A stretch of DNA of 64,000 bases from JBDTDV01 sp039922875 (GTDB lineage: Bacteria; Actinomycetota; Actinomycetes; Actinomycetales; Microbacteriaceae), in contig JBDTDV010000067.1 of assembly GCA_039922875.1 (NCBI GenBank), forward strand, positions 43,970 to 107,969. Direction: 5' to 3'. The notes beneath the pieces are model-generated. The model was not told the origin of the DNA and did not search any database. It saw nothing but the letters and a program-made list of their open reading frames with translations. Positions within the stretch are counted from its first letter, which is position 1, and every line of letters starts with the position of its first letter. The translations under genes and the position numbers were made by a program. Shown here one piece after another: positions 1 to 8,251 of this stretch.

Positions 1-908
1 CCTCGGCCGCGGCCAATGTCGGCCGGGTCAACCTGAAGGTCGCGCATCGAGGCGAGAAGGCCGCCCTGGCGCGCACCGTCGAACTCAACGCTAAGCAGGC
101 GCTCAAGCTGTACAAGACCCGCCGCAGCTCTGATTTCGTGGCACGATCCCAGGCCCTGACGGATATCCGGGATGCCCTCGGCATGACAGAGGCCCCGCTG
201 CGGATGGAATGCTTCGATGTCTCGCACCTGGGCGGTACGAACATCGTCGCGTCGATGGTTGTCTTCGAAGATGGCTTACCCCGCAAGGACCAATACCGGC
301 GCTTCACCGTGCCGGACTCCACAGACGACACCGACTCGATCTACCAAGTCCTCGCCAGACGGCTGGCCTACCTGGCGCCGCAGGGGCCGCAGGCGGAACA
401 GGTGGCACAGGCGGCCGCTCCTGGATCTGCCGACTCGTCGTCGGGCTCGGGGACCGAGACCCACAAGAAGTTCGCGTATCCGCCTAATCTCCTCATCGTC
501 GACGGTGGTCAGCCGCAGGTCCAGGCCGCGTACCGCGCGCTGACCACCTCGGGCGTACAGGGCATCCAGTTGTGCGGTATCGCCAAGCGGCTCGAGGAGA
601 TCTGGCTTCCCGGCTCGGACTACCCGGTGATCCTGCCCCGCAACAGCGACGCCCTGTTCATGATCCAACGCATCCGGGACGAGGCACACCGGTTCGCCAT
701 CACCCACCAGCGCAGCCGACGCAAGCGGGATATCGCCTCCGTACTCGGCGAGATCCAGGGCCTCGGCCCGGCCCGGGTGGCCGAGCTGCTGCGGCACTTC
801 GGCTCTGTCGCCCAGTTGCGCAAAGCCTCGGTCGAGCAGATCATCCAGGTAAAGGGCGTGGGACCGGCCTTGGCCGCCGCCATCCACGATGGGCTCGCAA
901 ATAGGTAG
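1..908 (+). CDS. uvrC: UvrC, excinuclease ABC subunit C (5' end outside window)
   Basis: C-terminal part of UvrC, the subunit that makes both incisions in bacterial nucleotide excision repair. About 301 residues are visible in the frame starting at base 3; the gene begins before the window. The RNase H-like nuclease domain shows the expected catalytic-site motifs: FDVSH (bases 207-227), IVDGG (495-509) and EAHRFA (681-698). Two helix-hairpin-helix hairpins (GLGPAR, KGVGPA) close the protein and bind the damaged DNA bubble. Between the first two motifs is a low-complexity Ala/Gln/Ser/Gly stretch (about 390-465) that looks like a lineage-specific loop. Followed 45 nt later by rapZ. Confidence 0.96.
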   Translation, partial: SAAANVGRVNLKVAHRGEKAALARTVELNAKQALKLYKTRRSSDFVARSQALTDIRDALGMTEAPLRMECFDVSHLGGTNIVASMVVFEDGLPRKDQYRRFTVPDSTDDTDSIYQVLARRLAYLAPQGPQAEQVAQAAAPGSADSSSGSGTETHKKFAYPPNLLIVDGGQPQVQAAYRALTTSGVQGIQLCGIAKRLEEIWLPGSDYPVILPRNSDALFMIQRIRDEAHRFAITHQRSRRKRDIASVLGEIQGLGPARVAELLRHFGSVAQLRKASVEQIIQVKGVGPALAAAIHDGLANR

Positions 909-953
909 GCTGGGTCAACACAGAACACCGGCCCAGAGCAAAGGCACAGCACC

Positions 954-1829
954 ATGACGACGGAGTCCGATCAGCAGGAGGTGCTGATCGTCACGGGAAT
1001 GTCCGGTGCCGGTCGTTCCACTGTCGCCAATGCCCTCGAGGACCTGGACTGGTACGTGGTGGATAATCTGCCTCCGCAGATGTTGCGGCCCCTGGTTGAC
1101 CTCGCCGGGCGAGCCGGCGCGAAGCTGCCCCGGATCGCCGCGGTCGTCGACATCCGTGGCCGGAACTTCTTCTCCGATCTGCAGGCGATGATCCCTTCGC
1201 TAAAAAAGGGAACCCACCTTCGGGTCGTGTTCTTGGAGGCCACCGACGCGGTTCTGGTGCGCCGTTTCGAGTCCGTCCGTCGACCACACCCGTTGCAGGG
1301 CGATGGCACACTGCTCGACGGGATAGAGGCGGAACGGGAGCGGCTGCAGGGGGTGCGCGACTCCAGCGACCTGATCATCGACACCTCGGAACTGAACATC
1401 CACCAGTTGGCGACCACAATTACCGAAACATTCGCCACCGAGGATACCGCCGGGGTCCAGGTGACGATTCTCAGTTTCGGCTTCAAGTACGGGCTGCCCG
1501 CTGATGCGGACCTGGTCGCTGACGCCAGGTTCCTGCCGAACCCGTTCTGGATCCCGGAATTGCGCAATCACACCGGCCTGGATTACGAGGTCAAGAATTT
1601 CGTGATGGGGCAACCCGGTGCTGCAGAGTTCATCGACGGCTATGCTCGCGCACTGGAGCCGGTGCTGGCCGGTTACCAGCGGGAAAACAAGCGTCACGCC
1701 ACGATCGCTGTAGGCTGCACCGGGGGGAAACACCGTTCCGTCGCCCTCGCCGACGAATTGGCCGGCCGACTGGAACGATTGCCCGGCGTGGTCGTCAATG
1801 TGAAGAACCGCGATCTGGGCCGCGAATAG
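954..1829 (+). CDS. rapZ: RapZ family nucleotide-binding protein (YvcJ)
   Basis: 291-residue P-loop ATP/GTP-binding protein of the RapZ/YvcJ family. In E. coli RapZ is an RNA-binding adaptor controlling glmS; in Actinobacteria the role is unsettled. The Walker A motif near the N terminus reads GMSGAGRS, with Arg in place of the usual Lys, as in many actinobacterial members. YVVDNLPP follows, and the conserved C-terminal GCTGGKHRSV motif is near residue 255. ATG start with an AAAGG-type site upstream. It sits between uvrC and whiA, the conserved neighbourhood, but the yvcK gene usually found between rapZ and whiA is absent. Confidence 0.95.
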   Translation: MTTESDQQEVLIVTGMSGAGRSTVANALEDLDWYVVDNLPPQMLRPLVDLAGRAGAKLPRIAAVVDIRGRNFFSDLQAMIPSLKKGTHLRVVFLEATDAVLVRRFESVRRPHPLQGDGTLLDGIEAERERLQGVRDSSDLIIDTSELNIHQLATTITETFATEDTAGVQVTILSFGFKYGLPADADLVADARFLPNPFWIPELRNHTGLDYEVKNFVMGQPGAAEFIDGYARALEPVLAGYQRENKRHATIAVGCTGGKHRSVALADELAGRLERLPGVVVNVKNRDLGRE

Positions 1830-1881
1830 CCTAGACAGCGGTGGCCGCTGTGCGGCCGAATGAGAAGGTAGGACAAGTTCA

Positions 1882-2859
1882 GTGGCACTCACCGCCGACG
1901 TCAAAGAAGAGTTATCCCGAGTCGAGGTCAGCAAGACAACGGTGCGCGCCGCCGAGCTGGCCACGATCCTGCGGTTCTCCGGCGGTCTACACATGATCTC
2001 CGGCAGGATAGCGGTGGAAAGCGAGCTTGACACCGCAGAACTTGCGCTTCGGGTACGCAAGGATCTCACCGACCTGTATGGCGTGAAGAGCAATGTTTCG
2101 GTGGTGTCGGCGTCCGGTCTGCGCCGGACCAGCCACTATCTGGTCCGAGTTCTGGACGGCGGGGAGACCCTGGCCAGGCAGACAGGGCTGCTCGACGCCC
2201 GCCGCCGAGCGATCCGCGGCCTGCCGAATCGGCTGACCACCGGTGCGAAGGATGAACTCGGCGGAGTGTGGCGCGGCGCATTTCTGGCGCACGGCTCCCT
2301 GACCGACCCGGGCCGTTCCGCCGCGCTGGAGATCACCTGCCCCGGGAACGAGGCGGCGATGGCCCTGGTCGGTGCGGCCGGGCGGCTAGGAGTTTCGGCG
2401 AAGGCGCGAGAGGTTCGCGGCGTGCATCGGGTGGTCATCCGTGACGGCGATGCGATCGCCGCGATGCTGGTGCACATGGGTGCGAGGGTCAGTGCGACCA
2501 ATTGGGACGAACTACGCCAACGACGCGAGGTTCGCGCCACCGCCAATCGCCTGGTGAACTTCGACGATGCCAACTTGCGGCGCTCGGCGCAGGCCGCCGT
2601 GGCGGCCTGCGCCAGAGTCGAGCGGGCCATGGAGATTCTCGGCGAAGACGTGCCGGATCATCTGCGTTACGCGGGGGAGTTGCGGTTGAGGTTCCGGGAC
2701 TCCAGCCTCGACGAGCTCGGCCACCACGCTGATCCGCCGATGACCAAGGATGCTGTCGCCGGCCGGATCCGACGGCTGCTGGCGATGGCCGACAAGCGCG
2801 CCGTGGAGCTCGGTCTGCCCGGAACCGATGCGAATCTGCCGCCAGACCTCGACGATTGA
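1882..2859 (+). CDS. whiA: WhiA, DNA-binding protein WhiA (sporulation/cell division regulator family)
   Basis: 325-residue WhiA homologue: an N-terminal degenerate LAGLIDADG homing-endonuclease-like fold followed by a C-terminal helix-turn-helix of sigma-region-4 type (about residues 225-310, including NLRRSAQAAVAA and DELGHHADPPMTKDAVAGRIRRL). In Streptomyces WhiA works with WhiB to activate division genes; non-sporulating bacteria keep it for division and chromosome segregation. GTG start at 1882, preceded by an AGGTAGGA ribosome binding site 52 nt after rapZ, so it is probably co-transcribed. Length is normal for the family. Confidence 0.96.
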   Translation: MALTADVKEELSRVEVSKTTVRAAELATILRFSGGLHMISGRIAVESELDTAELALRVRKDLTDLYGVKSNVSVVSASGLRRTSHYLVRVLDGGETLARQTGLLDARRRAIRGLPNRLTTGAKDELGGVWRGAFLAHGSLTDPGRSAALEITCPGNEAAMALVGAAGRLGVSAKAREVRGVHRVVIRDGDAIAAMLVHMGARVSATNWDELRQRREVRATANRLVNFDDANLRRSAQAAVAACARVERAMEILGEDVPDHLRYAGELRLRFRDSSLDELGHHADPPMTKDAVAGRIRRLLAMADKRAVELGLPGTDANLPPDLDD

Positions 2860-2892
2860 GGCAGATGAGTAGACTGAAATCGTCGCTCAAAA

Positions 2893-2917
2893 CCGGGCGC
2901 GGCCTCTTCGCGCCCGG
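2893..2917 (+). promoter_or_regulatory. 9-bp hairpin in the sodA leader, just upstream of the ribosome binding site
   Basis: Perfect inverted repeat: CCGGGCGCG (2893-2901), 7-nt loop, CGCGCCCGG (2909-2917). It ends 10 nt before the strong sodA ribosome binding site GAGGAG (2927-2932). There is no T tract, so a simple terminator is unlikely. The loop contains CCTC, complementary to the GAGG of the ribosome binding site, so a loop-to-RBS contact is possible. Function is inferred only from position and pairing. Confidence 0.5.
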
Positions 2918-2938
2918 GCATCTAACGAGGAGATAAGC

Positions 2939-3565
2939 ATGGCTGATTACACACTCGCCGAACTTCCCTATGACTACTCGGCTTTGGAGCCGAGCATCAG
3001 CGGGACGATCATGGAACTGCACCACGACAAGCATCACAAGGGCTATGTCGATGGTGCCAACACCGCGCTGACCAAGTTGGCCGAGGCCCGGGACACCGAC
3101 AACCTCGCCAACATCAACAAGTTGCAGAAGGACCTGGCGTTCAACCTGGCCGGCCACGTCAACCACTCGGTCTTCTGGAACAACCTGTCTCCGGACGGTG
3201 GCGACAAGCCCACCGGTGAGCTCGGCGCCGCAATCGACGAGTTCTTCGGTTCGTTTGACAAGTTCCGGGCCCACTTCACCGCGTCGGCACTGGGCATTCA
3301 GGGCTCCGGCTGGTCGATCCTGGCCTGGGACTCACTGGGTCGGAAGCTGATTATCGAGCAGCTGTACGATCACCAGGGCAACCTCGCAACCGCCAGCATT
3401 CCGCTGCTGATGCTCGACATGTGGGAGCACGCCTTCTATCTGGACTACCGCAATGTGAAGGCCGATTATGTCAAGGCGTTCTGGAACGTAACCAACTGGG
3501 CGGACGTGAACAAGCGCTTCGAGACCGCTCGTGAAAAGACCTCGGGGCTGCTGCTACTGTCGTAG
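2939..3565 (+). CDS. sodA: Superoxide dismutase, Fe/Mn type
   Basis: 208-residue cytoplasmic Fe/Mn superoxide dismutase, converting superoxide to oxygen and hydrogen peroxide. Metal ligands are visible in order: His in MELHHDKHHKGYV (about residue 27), His in VNHSVFWNN (about 78), and Asp and His in MLDMWEHAFYLDY (about 158-162). There is no signal peptide. The start is fixed by GAGGAG six bases before ATG. It lies between whiA and gap with its own leader hairpin upstream and a possible terminator hairpin downstream, suggesting it can be transcribed on its own. Confidence 0.97.
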   Translation: MADYTLAELPYDYSALEPSISGTIMELHHDKHHKGYVDGANTALTKLAEARDTDNLANINKLQKDLAFNLAGHVNHSVFWNNLSPDGGDKPTGELGAAIDEFFGSFDKFRAHFTASALGIQGSGWSILAWDSLGRKLIIEQLYDHQGNLATASIPLLMLDMWEHAFYLDYRNVKADYVKAFWNVTNWADVNKRFETAREKTSGLLLLS

Positions 3566-3574
3566 CGGAAGCGG

Positions 3575-3597
3575 TGCCCCGGCGACCCGGCGGGGCA
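3575..3597 (+). terminator. Possible terminator hairpin after sodA
   Basis: Inverted repeat TGCCCCG (3575-3581) and CGGGGCA (3591-3597) with a 9-nt loop, ten bases after the sodA stop codon. No run of T follows, so it would be a weak intrinsic terminator or an RNA 3'-end stabiliser. Confidence 0.35.
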
Positions 3598-3663
3598 TCC
3601 ACCCCTTCTCCATCTCCCACCACCCCGGCGCTAGACGGCGCCTGAAACTACCAGGAGTTATTT

Positions 3664-4668
3664 GTGTCAGTAAAGATCGGGATCAACGGTTTCGGCCGGA
3701 TCGGCCGCAACTATTTCCGAGCCGCCCTCGCCAAGGGCAGTGACCTTGAGATCGTTGCCGTCAACGACCTCACCGACAACAAGGCGCTGGCCCATCTGCT
3801 CAAGTACGACTCTGTCGCCGGTCGACTGGACGCCGTCGTCGGGTTGGAGGGCGACAGCATCCTCGTCAACGGCAAGCCAATCAAGGTGCTCGCCGAGCGC
3901 GACCCTGCGCAGCTGGGCTGGGGGGAGCTCGGTGTGGACATCGTCATCGAGTCCACCGGGCGCTTCACCAAGGCCGAGGACGCCCGCAAGCACGTCGCCG
4001 CGGGAGCAAAGAAGGTCATCATCTCCGCACCGGCCAAGGGAGAAGACGCCACCTTCGTGATGGGCGTGAACGAGCAATTGTACGACCCAGCGGCACACAC
4101 GATCATCTCTAACGCGTCATGCACCACCAACTGCCTGGCCCCGCTGGCCAAGGTGTTCATGGACAACTTCGGTATCGAGCGCGGGTTGATGACCACCGTT
4201 CACGCGTACACCGCAGACCAGAACCTCCAGGACGGCCCGCACGCGGACATGCGCCGGGCCCGCGCCGCCGCGATCAATATCGTGCCGACCAGCACCGGCG
4301 CGGCGAAGGCGATCGGTCTGGTCCTGCCGGAGCTCATCGGGAAGCTCGACGGCTTCGCATTGCGGGTTCCGGTGCCAACCGGTTCCATCACCGACCTCAC
4401 CGTCACCGCGACACGGTCCGCGAGCGTCGATGAAATCAAGGCCGCGTACCGCGCTGCGGCCGAAGGCCCAATGCGCGGAATCTTGAAGTACACCGAGGAC
4501 GAGATCGTCTCCAGCGACATCGTCGGCGACCCGAGCTCGGCCATCTTCGACTCCGGTCTGCTCAAGGTGATCGGAAACCAGGTCAAGCTGTCGGCGTGGT
4601 ATGACAACGAGTGGGGTTATTCCAACCGGCTCGTCGACCTCACCGAGTACGTAGCCGAACGCCTCTAA
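3664..4668 (+). CDS. gap: Glyceraldehyde-3-phosphate dehydrogenase, type I
   Basis: 334-residue GAPDH, which oxidises glyceraldehyde 3-phosphate with NAD and phosphate to 1,3-bisphosphoglycerate. An N-terminal Rossmann motif (INGFGRIGR) and the catalytic Cys in SNASCTTNC (about residue 155) are present, as is the C-terminal WYDNEWGYSNR signature. GTG start with CAGGAG seven bases upstream. It is the first gene of the gap-pgk-tpiA-secG glycolytic run; pgk begins 10 nt after its stop. Confidence 0.98.
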   Translation: MSVKIGINGFGRIGRNYFRAALAKGSDLEIVAVNDLTDNKALAHLLKYDSVAGRLDAVVGLEGDSILVNGKPIKVLAERDPAQLGWGELGVDIVIESTGRFTKAEDARKHVAAGAKKVIISAPAKGEDATFVMGVNEQLYDPAAHTIISNASCTTNCLAPLAKVFMDNFGIERGLMTTVHAYTADQNLQDGPHADMRRARAAAINIVPTSTGAAKAIGLVLPELIGKLDGFALRVPVPTGSITDLTVTATRSASVDEIKAAYRAAAEGPMRGILKYTEDEIVSSDIVGDPSSAIFDSGLLKVIGNQVKLSAWYDNEWGYSNRLVDLTEYVAERL

Positions 4669-4678
4669 CCGGCATTCA

Positions 4679-5896
4679 GTGACGCTCCGCACCCTCGAAT
4701 CGCTCGGCTCCCTGGCCGGGGCTCGCGTCGTCATCCGATGTGATCTCAATGTTCCGTTGCGCGACGGCAAGATCGCCGATGACGGCCGGATCCGCGCCTC
4801 GCTGCCGACGCTCAACGCCGTGATCAACCAGGGTGCCAAGGTGATCATTGTTTCGCACCTCGGCCGCCCCGGTGGTTCCCCAGACTCCCAATACAGTCTG
4901 CAACCGGTCGCCCAACGCCTCAGCGAGCTCCTAGGCAAACCGGTGACCTTCGCCAGCGACACGATCGGGCAGGGTGCGAAGGATGCCGTGGCAGGGCTGA
5001 CCGACGGCGAGGTCGCCCTCCTGGAGAACCTCAGGTTCAACGCGGGGGAGACCAGCAAGGACGCTGCCGAGCGCGCCGCGTTTGCCGGAAAGCTCGCGGC
5101 GTTCGGCGATGTGTTCGTCTCGGACGGATTCGGGGTCGTGCACCGCAAGCAGGCTAGTGTCTATGAGCTCGCCAAGGAGCTCCCGAGCGCCGCAGGGGAA
5201 CTCATCGCGACCGAACTGGACGTCCTGGAGCGCCTGACCCGGAACCCGGACCGGCCGTACACGGTCGCGCTGGGTGGCTCAAAGGTCTCCGACAAGCTCG
5301 GAGTCATCGACCACCTGCTGCCGCGGGTCGACACCCTGCTGATCGGCGGTGGAATGCTGTTCACCTTCCTGGCTGCCCAGGGCTTGTCGGTCGGCTCCAG
5401 CCTGCTTGAAGAAGACCAGCTGGATATCGTTCGGGAGTATTTGGGCCGCGCCGACGATCTCGGCGTGAACATCATCCTGCCGACCGATGTCGTCGTCGCA
5501 TCATCATTCGACGCCGCGGCAGAGCATCAGGTGTGCGCCGCGGACGCGATCGAGGACACCCCGTGGGGTTCCGCGGGCATGGGACTGGATATCGGCCCGG
5601 CTACCGGCGCCCGCTTCGCCGAGGTGATTTCGGCATCCCACACGGTGTTCTGGAACGGGCCGATGGGCGTCTTCGAACTCGCACCGTTCGCTGAGGGTAC
5701 CCGGGTTGTCGCCGATGCACTGACCGCCGTCGACGGTCTCGCGGTGGTCGGCGGTGGCGATTCAGCCGCGGCAGTGCATGCGTTGGGCTTCTCAGATGAC
5801 CAGTTCGGTCACATCTCTACTGGCGGCGGTGCCAGCCTCGAGTTTCTCGAAGGCAAGCGCCTGCCCGGATTGGAAGTACTCGGATGGCAGCAGTGA
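4679..5896 (+). CDS. pgk: Phosphoglycerate kinase
   Basis: 405-residue phosphoglycerate kinase, making ATP and 3-phosphoglycerate from 1,3-bisphosphoglycerate. The N-terminal RCDLNVPL signature, VSHLGRPGG and the C-terminal nucleotide-site segment GGGDSAAAV are all present. It starts with GTG only 10 nt after gap and has no clear ribosome binding site, so translation is probably coupled to gap. Its last 13 bases overlap the start of tpiA. Confidence 0.98.
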   Translation: MTLRTLESLGSLAGARVVIRCDLNVPLRDGKIADDGRIRASLPTLNAVINQGAKVIIVSHLGRPGGSPDSQYSLQPVAQRLSELLGKPVTFASDTIGQGAKDAVAGLTDGEVALLENLRFNAGETSKDAAERAAFAGKLAAFGDVFVSDGFGVVHRKQASVYELAKELPSAAGELIATELDVLERLTRNPDRPYTVALGGSKVSDKLGVIDHLLPRVDTLLIGGGMLFTFLAAQGLSVGSSLLEEDQLDIVREYLGRADDLGVNIILPTDVVVASSFDAAAEHQVCAADAIEDTPWGSAGMGLDIGPATGARFAEVISASHTVFWNGPMGVFELAPFAEGTRVVADALTAVDGLAVVGGGDSAAAVHALGFSDDQFGHISTGGGASLEFLEGKRLPGLEVLGWQQ

Positions 5897-6675
5897 GCCG
5901 CATCCCGCTGATCGCCGGCAACTGGAAGATGAATCTCGATCATCTGCAGGCGATCGCCTTCGTGCAGAAGCTGGCCTGGACTCTGAAGGAGGCCCGGCAC
6001 GACGTCGGAGCCGTCGAGGTGGCGGTATTCCCTCCGTTTACCGACATCCGGTCCGTGCAGACGTTGGTCTCGGCGGACCGGCTGCCGATCACCTTCGGCG
6101 CTCAGGATGTCTCCGCGCACGCCTCCGGCGCATTCACCGGCGAGATTTCCGCCGCCTTCCTGGCGAAGCTGGAATGCCGATACGTCATCGTCGGGCATTC
6201 CGAGCGCCGGACTATGCACGGCGAGAGTGATCAGCAGGTCGCGGAGAAGGCCGCCGCGGCGTTGTCCCACGGCGTGATCCCGGTGGTCTGCGTAGGCGAG
6301 AGTGCCGTGGACCGTGACGAGCACGGGCCCAGCGCCGTCCCAATGGCACAGCTGCGGGCATCGCTGTCCGGTATTGCCGCCGATGCCGAGATCGTGGTGG
6401 CCTACGAGCCGATCTGGGCGATCGGTTCAGGCCAACCGGCGACCCCGGAGCAGGCTGAGGAGGTCGCGGTCGCCCTTCGGGGGGTGCTGGTCGAGGTGCT
6501 TGGCGACGACGCTGCACGACAGACCCGAATTCTGTACGGTGGTTCGGTCAAGGCTGCGAATATCGCGGCATTCATGCGGGAGCCCAATCTGGATGGCGCC
6601 CTGGTCGGCGGGGCTAGCCTGGACGTGGCGGAGTTCGCCAGCATCGTGCGTTATCAACAACACGTCGGCCGCTAG
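5884..6675 (+). CDS. tpiA: Triosephosphate isomerase
   Basis: 263-residue TIM-barrel enzyme interconverting dihydroxyacetone phosphate and glyceraldehyde 3-phosphate. Catalytic Lys is in GNWKMN (about residue 14), His in VIVGHSERR (about 105), and Glu in the active-site signature AYEPIWAIGSG (about 178). The ATG lies inside the end of pgk (13-nt overlap), so the two are translationally coupled. Third gene of the glycolytic operon. Confidence 0.98.
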   Translation: MAAVSRIPLIAGNWKMNLDHLQAIAFVQKLAWTLKEARHDVGAVEVAVFPPFTDIRSVQTLVSADRLPITFGAQDVSAHASGAFTGEISAAFLAKLECRYVIVGHSERRTMHGESDQQVAEKAAAALSHGVIPVVCVGESAVDRDEHGPSAVPMAQLRASLSGIAADAEIVVAYEPIWAIGSGQPATPEQAEEVAVALRGVLVEVLGDDAARQTRILYGGSVKAANIAAFMREPNLDGALVGGASLDVAEFASIVRYQQHVGR

Positions 6676-6704
6676 CCCTGGGGGTCACGTCGCCGCCAGC
6701 AAGC

Positions 6705-6710
6705 TATAAT
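6705..6710 (+). promoter_or_regulatory. -10 element (TATAAT) for secG-rbpA
   Basis: Perfect consensus TATAAT, 30 nt after the tpiA stop and about 56 nt before secG, in an otherwise GC-rich gap. No good -35 is visible 17 bp upstream (GGGTCA). It suggests secG and rbpA have a promoter separate from the glycolytic genes. Confidence 0.5.
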
Positions 6711-6743
6711 TGTCTGGGTCCGTGCGTTCTTGGGGGAAGCACC

Positions 6744-6779
6744 ATGGAAATTCGAAAGGTAACTAGTGCAAATTCTTGA
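6744..6779 (+). other. Eleven-codon leader ORF overlapping the secG start
   Basis: ATG at 6744 preceded by GGGGGAAG seven bases upstream, a better ribosome binding site than secG itself has. It encodes MEIRKVTSANS and stops with TGA at 6777-6779, 14 nt inside secG in another frame. An in-frame stop TAA (6760-6762) just upstream of the secG GTG rules out a longer SecG. It could be a coupling or regulatory leader peptide, or chance. Confidence 0.4.
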
Positions 6780-7017
6780 CGTCGTGTTGCAGGTGTTGCT
6801 CGGCATCACGAGCCTCCTGATCACCCTGTTGATTCTGTTGCACAAGGGTCGCGGTGGCGGTCTGTCGGACATGTTCGGCGGCGGTACCACGTCCAACCTC
6901 GGCGCTTCAGGGGTGGCGGAGCGGAACTTGAACCGCATCACCATCATTCTCGGGCTGATCTGGCTCGTCTGTATCGTCATGCTTGGACTCATCACCAAAT
7001 TCAGTGCTGGTTCATAG
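6766..7017 (+). CDS. secG: SecG, preprotein translocase subunit
   Basis: 83-residue small subunit of the SecYEG channel in the cytoplasmic membrane. Two hydrophobic segments (about residues 3-23 and 57-77) flank the conserved cytoplasmic loop HKGRGGGLSDMFGGG. GTG start; AAAGG lies six bases upstream. It follows tpiA, the usual actinobacterial arrangement, and precedes rbpA by 8 nt with a GGAGG site for rbpA. Confidence 0.96.
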   Translation: MQILDVVLQVLLGITSLLITLLILLHKGRGGGLSDMFGGGTTSNLGASGVAERNLNRITIILGLIWLVCIVMLGLITKFSAGS

Positions 7018-7025
7018 GAGGACTC

Positions 7026-7394
7026 ATGGCATCCGGAGGAAGCGCCATTCGTGGTTCGCGCGTTGGCGCGGGCCCGATGGGAGAGCAGGATCGCGGCTAT
7101 CACGCGGAACGGGTCTCGATCTCATACTGGGACGCGCTCGGCAACGAGACGGTGCGGTATTTTGCGGCGAACCTGCCGGACGAGGAAATCCCCGAGACCA
7201 TCGACTCCCCGCAGTCTGGGCTCCCGGCCGGCCGGGACAAGGAGAACCCGCCCGCCCTGACCAAGCTCGAGCCGTACAAGACTCATCTCGCCTACGTCAA
7301 AGAGCGTCGCACCGAAGACGAGGCTAAGCAGCTACTAGACGACGCTTTGACTCAGTTGCGCACCCGTCGGGGCAAGCTCACCCCGACAAACTAG
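7026..7394 (+). CDS. rbpA: RbpA, RNA polymerase-binding protein
   Basis: 122-residue RbpA, the actinobacterial factor that binds RNA polymerase and principal sigma factors and stabilises the open promoter complex. The N-terminal basic tail (GSAIRGSRVGAG) and the C-terminal sigma-interacting segment (EERRTEDEAKQLLDDAL-like, about residues 96-115) are recognisable. The central core domain (about residues 28-60) has no cysteines, so a zinc-binding form is excluded. It lies 8 nt after secG and converges with the pentose phosphate operon. Confidence 0.92.
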   Translation: MASGGSAIRGSRVGAGPMGEQDRGYHAERVSISYWDALGNETVRYFAANLPDEEIPETIDSPQSGLPAGRDKENPPALTKLEPYKTHLAYVKERRTEDEAKQLLDDALTQLRTRRGKLTPTN

Positions 7395-7480
7395 GCAGGG
7401 CCTTCCCCGGGGCGCAGGGTCACTGCCGCAACCTCGGTCTGGACCTCACCCACTCTACGAGTGCGACCGGCTTGCCGAGC

Positions 7481-8251
7481 TCAGTAACTCTGGCTGATCA
7501 AGGCTTCCGGCACCTCTGCCGCGGCGGCACCGTCGACGAAGAAGACGGTGCGCTTGCGGCCCTTCGCGCCAGCCACTGGAACATCGCGGTAGTTCGCGCC
7601 GGCCAAAGCCAGGCCGAGCGCTGACGCCTTATCGGTTCCGGCCAGTACCAGCCAGATCCTGGTCGACGAATTCAACACCGGTCGGGTCAGGCTGATCCGC
7701 TCCGAGGGCGGCTTCGGCGAGTCCCGAACGGCAATCACCGACGCCTGCGTCTGTGTGATGCCGCTCAGTTCCGGAAACAATGAGGCAATGTGTCCGTCCG
7801 GGCCGACGCCGAGGAAGGTGATGTCGAGCCGGGGGGTCGCAGCGCCCGCGCTGGCGTTGGCGGCGAGTTCTTGGGCATAGGACGCGGCGGCAGCATCCAG
7901 ATCCATCCCGTCATCCGACGCCGGCATGGCGTGAATGTTGGCTTCGGGGATCGTGATCTGGTCGAGCAGCGCCTGGCGAGCCTGCCGCTCGTTTCGGTCG
8001 GGGTCCTCGCGCGGCACCCAGCGCTCGTCTCCCCACCAGAACTGAACCTTCGACCAATCGACGGTGTCTCTAGCCGGCGACACGTTGATCGCCGCGAGTA
8101 CCGCCGACCCCATCGTCCCCCCGGTGAGGACCACGTTCGCAACGCCCTGCTCATGGATCAGGTCAACGGTTTTGGTGATGAACCGCGCGGCGACCGAACC
8201 GGCAAGCGCATGCCTATCTGCGTGGACCAGGACTCGCCGTTCGTTCGTCAT
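7481..8251 (-). CDS. pgl: 6-phosphogluconolactonase
   Basis: 256-residue SugarP isomerase-fold lactonase (DevB/Pgl type), hydrolysing 6-phosphogluconolactone in the oxidative pentose phosphate pathway. LTGGTMGSAVL near the N terminus, WWGDERWVP (about residue 75) and GVGPDGHIASLFP (about residue 150) are family signatures. Last gene of the minus-strand operon; its start overlaps the opcA stop by 4 nt. Converges with rbpA over 86 nt in which no strong terminator is visible. Confidence 0.96.
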   Translation of the reverse strand: MTNERRVLVHADRHALAGSVAARFITKTVDLIHEQGVANVVLTGGTMGSAVLAAINVSPARDTVDWSKVQFWWGDERWVPREDPDRNERQARQALLDQITIPEANIHAMPASDDGMDLDAAAASYAQELAANASAGAATPRLDITFLGVGPDGHIASLFPELSGITQTQASVIAVRDSPKPPSERISLTRPVLNSSTRIWLVLAGTDKASALGLALAGANYRDVPVAGAKGRKRTVFFVDGAAAAEVPEALISQSY

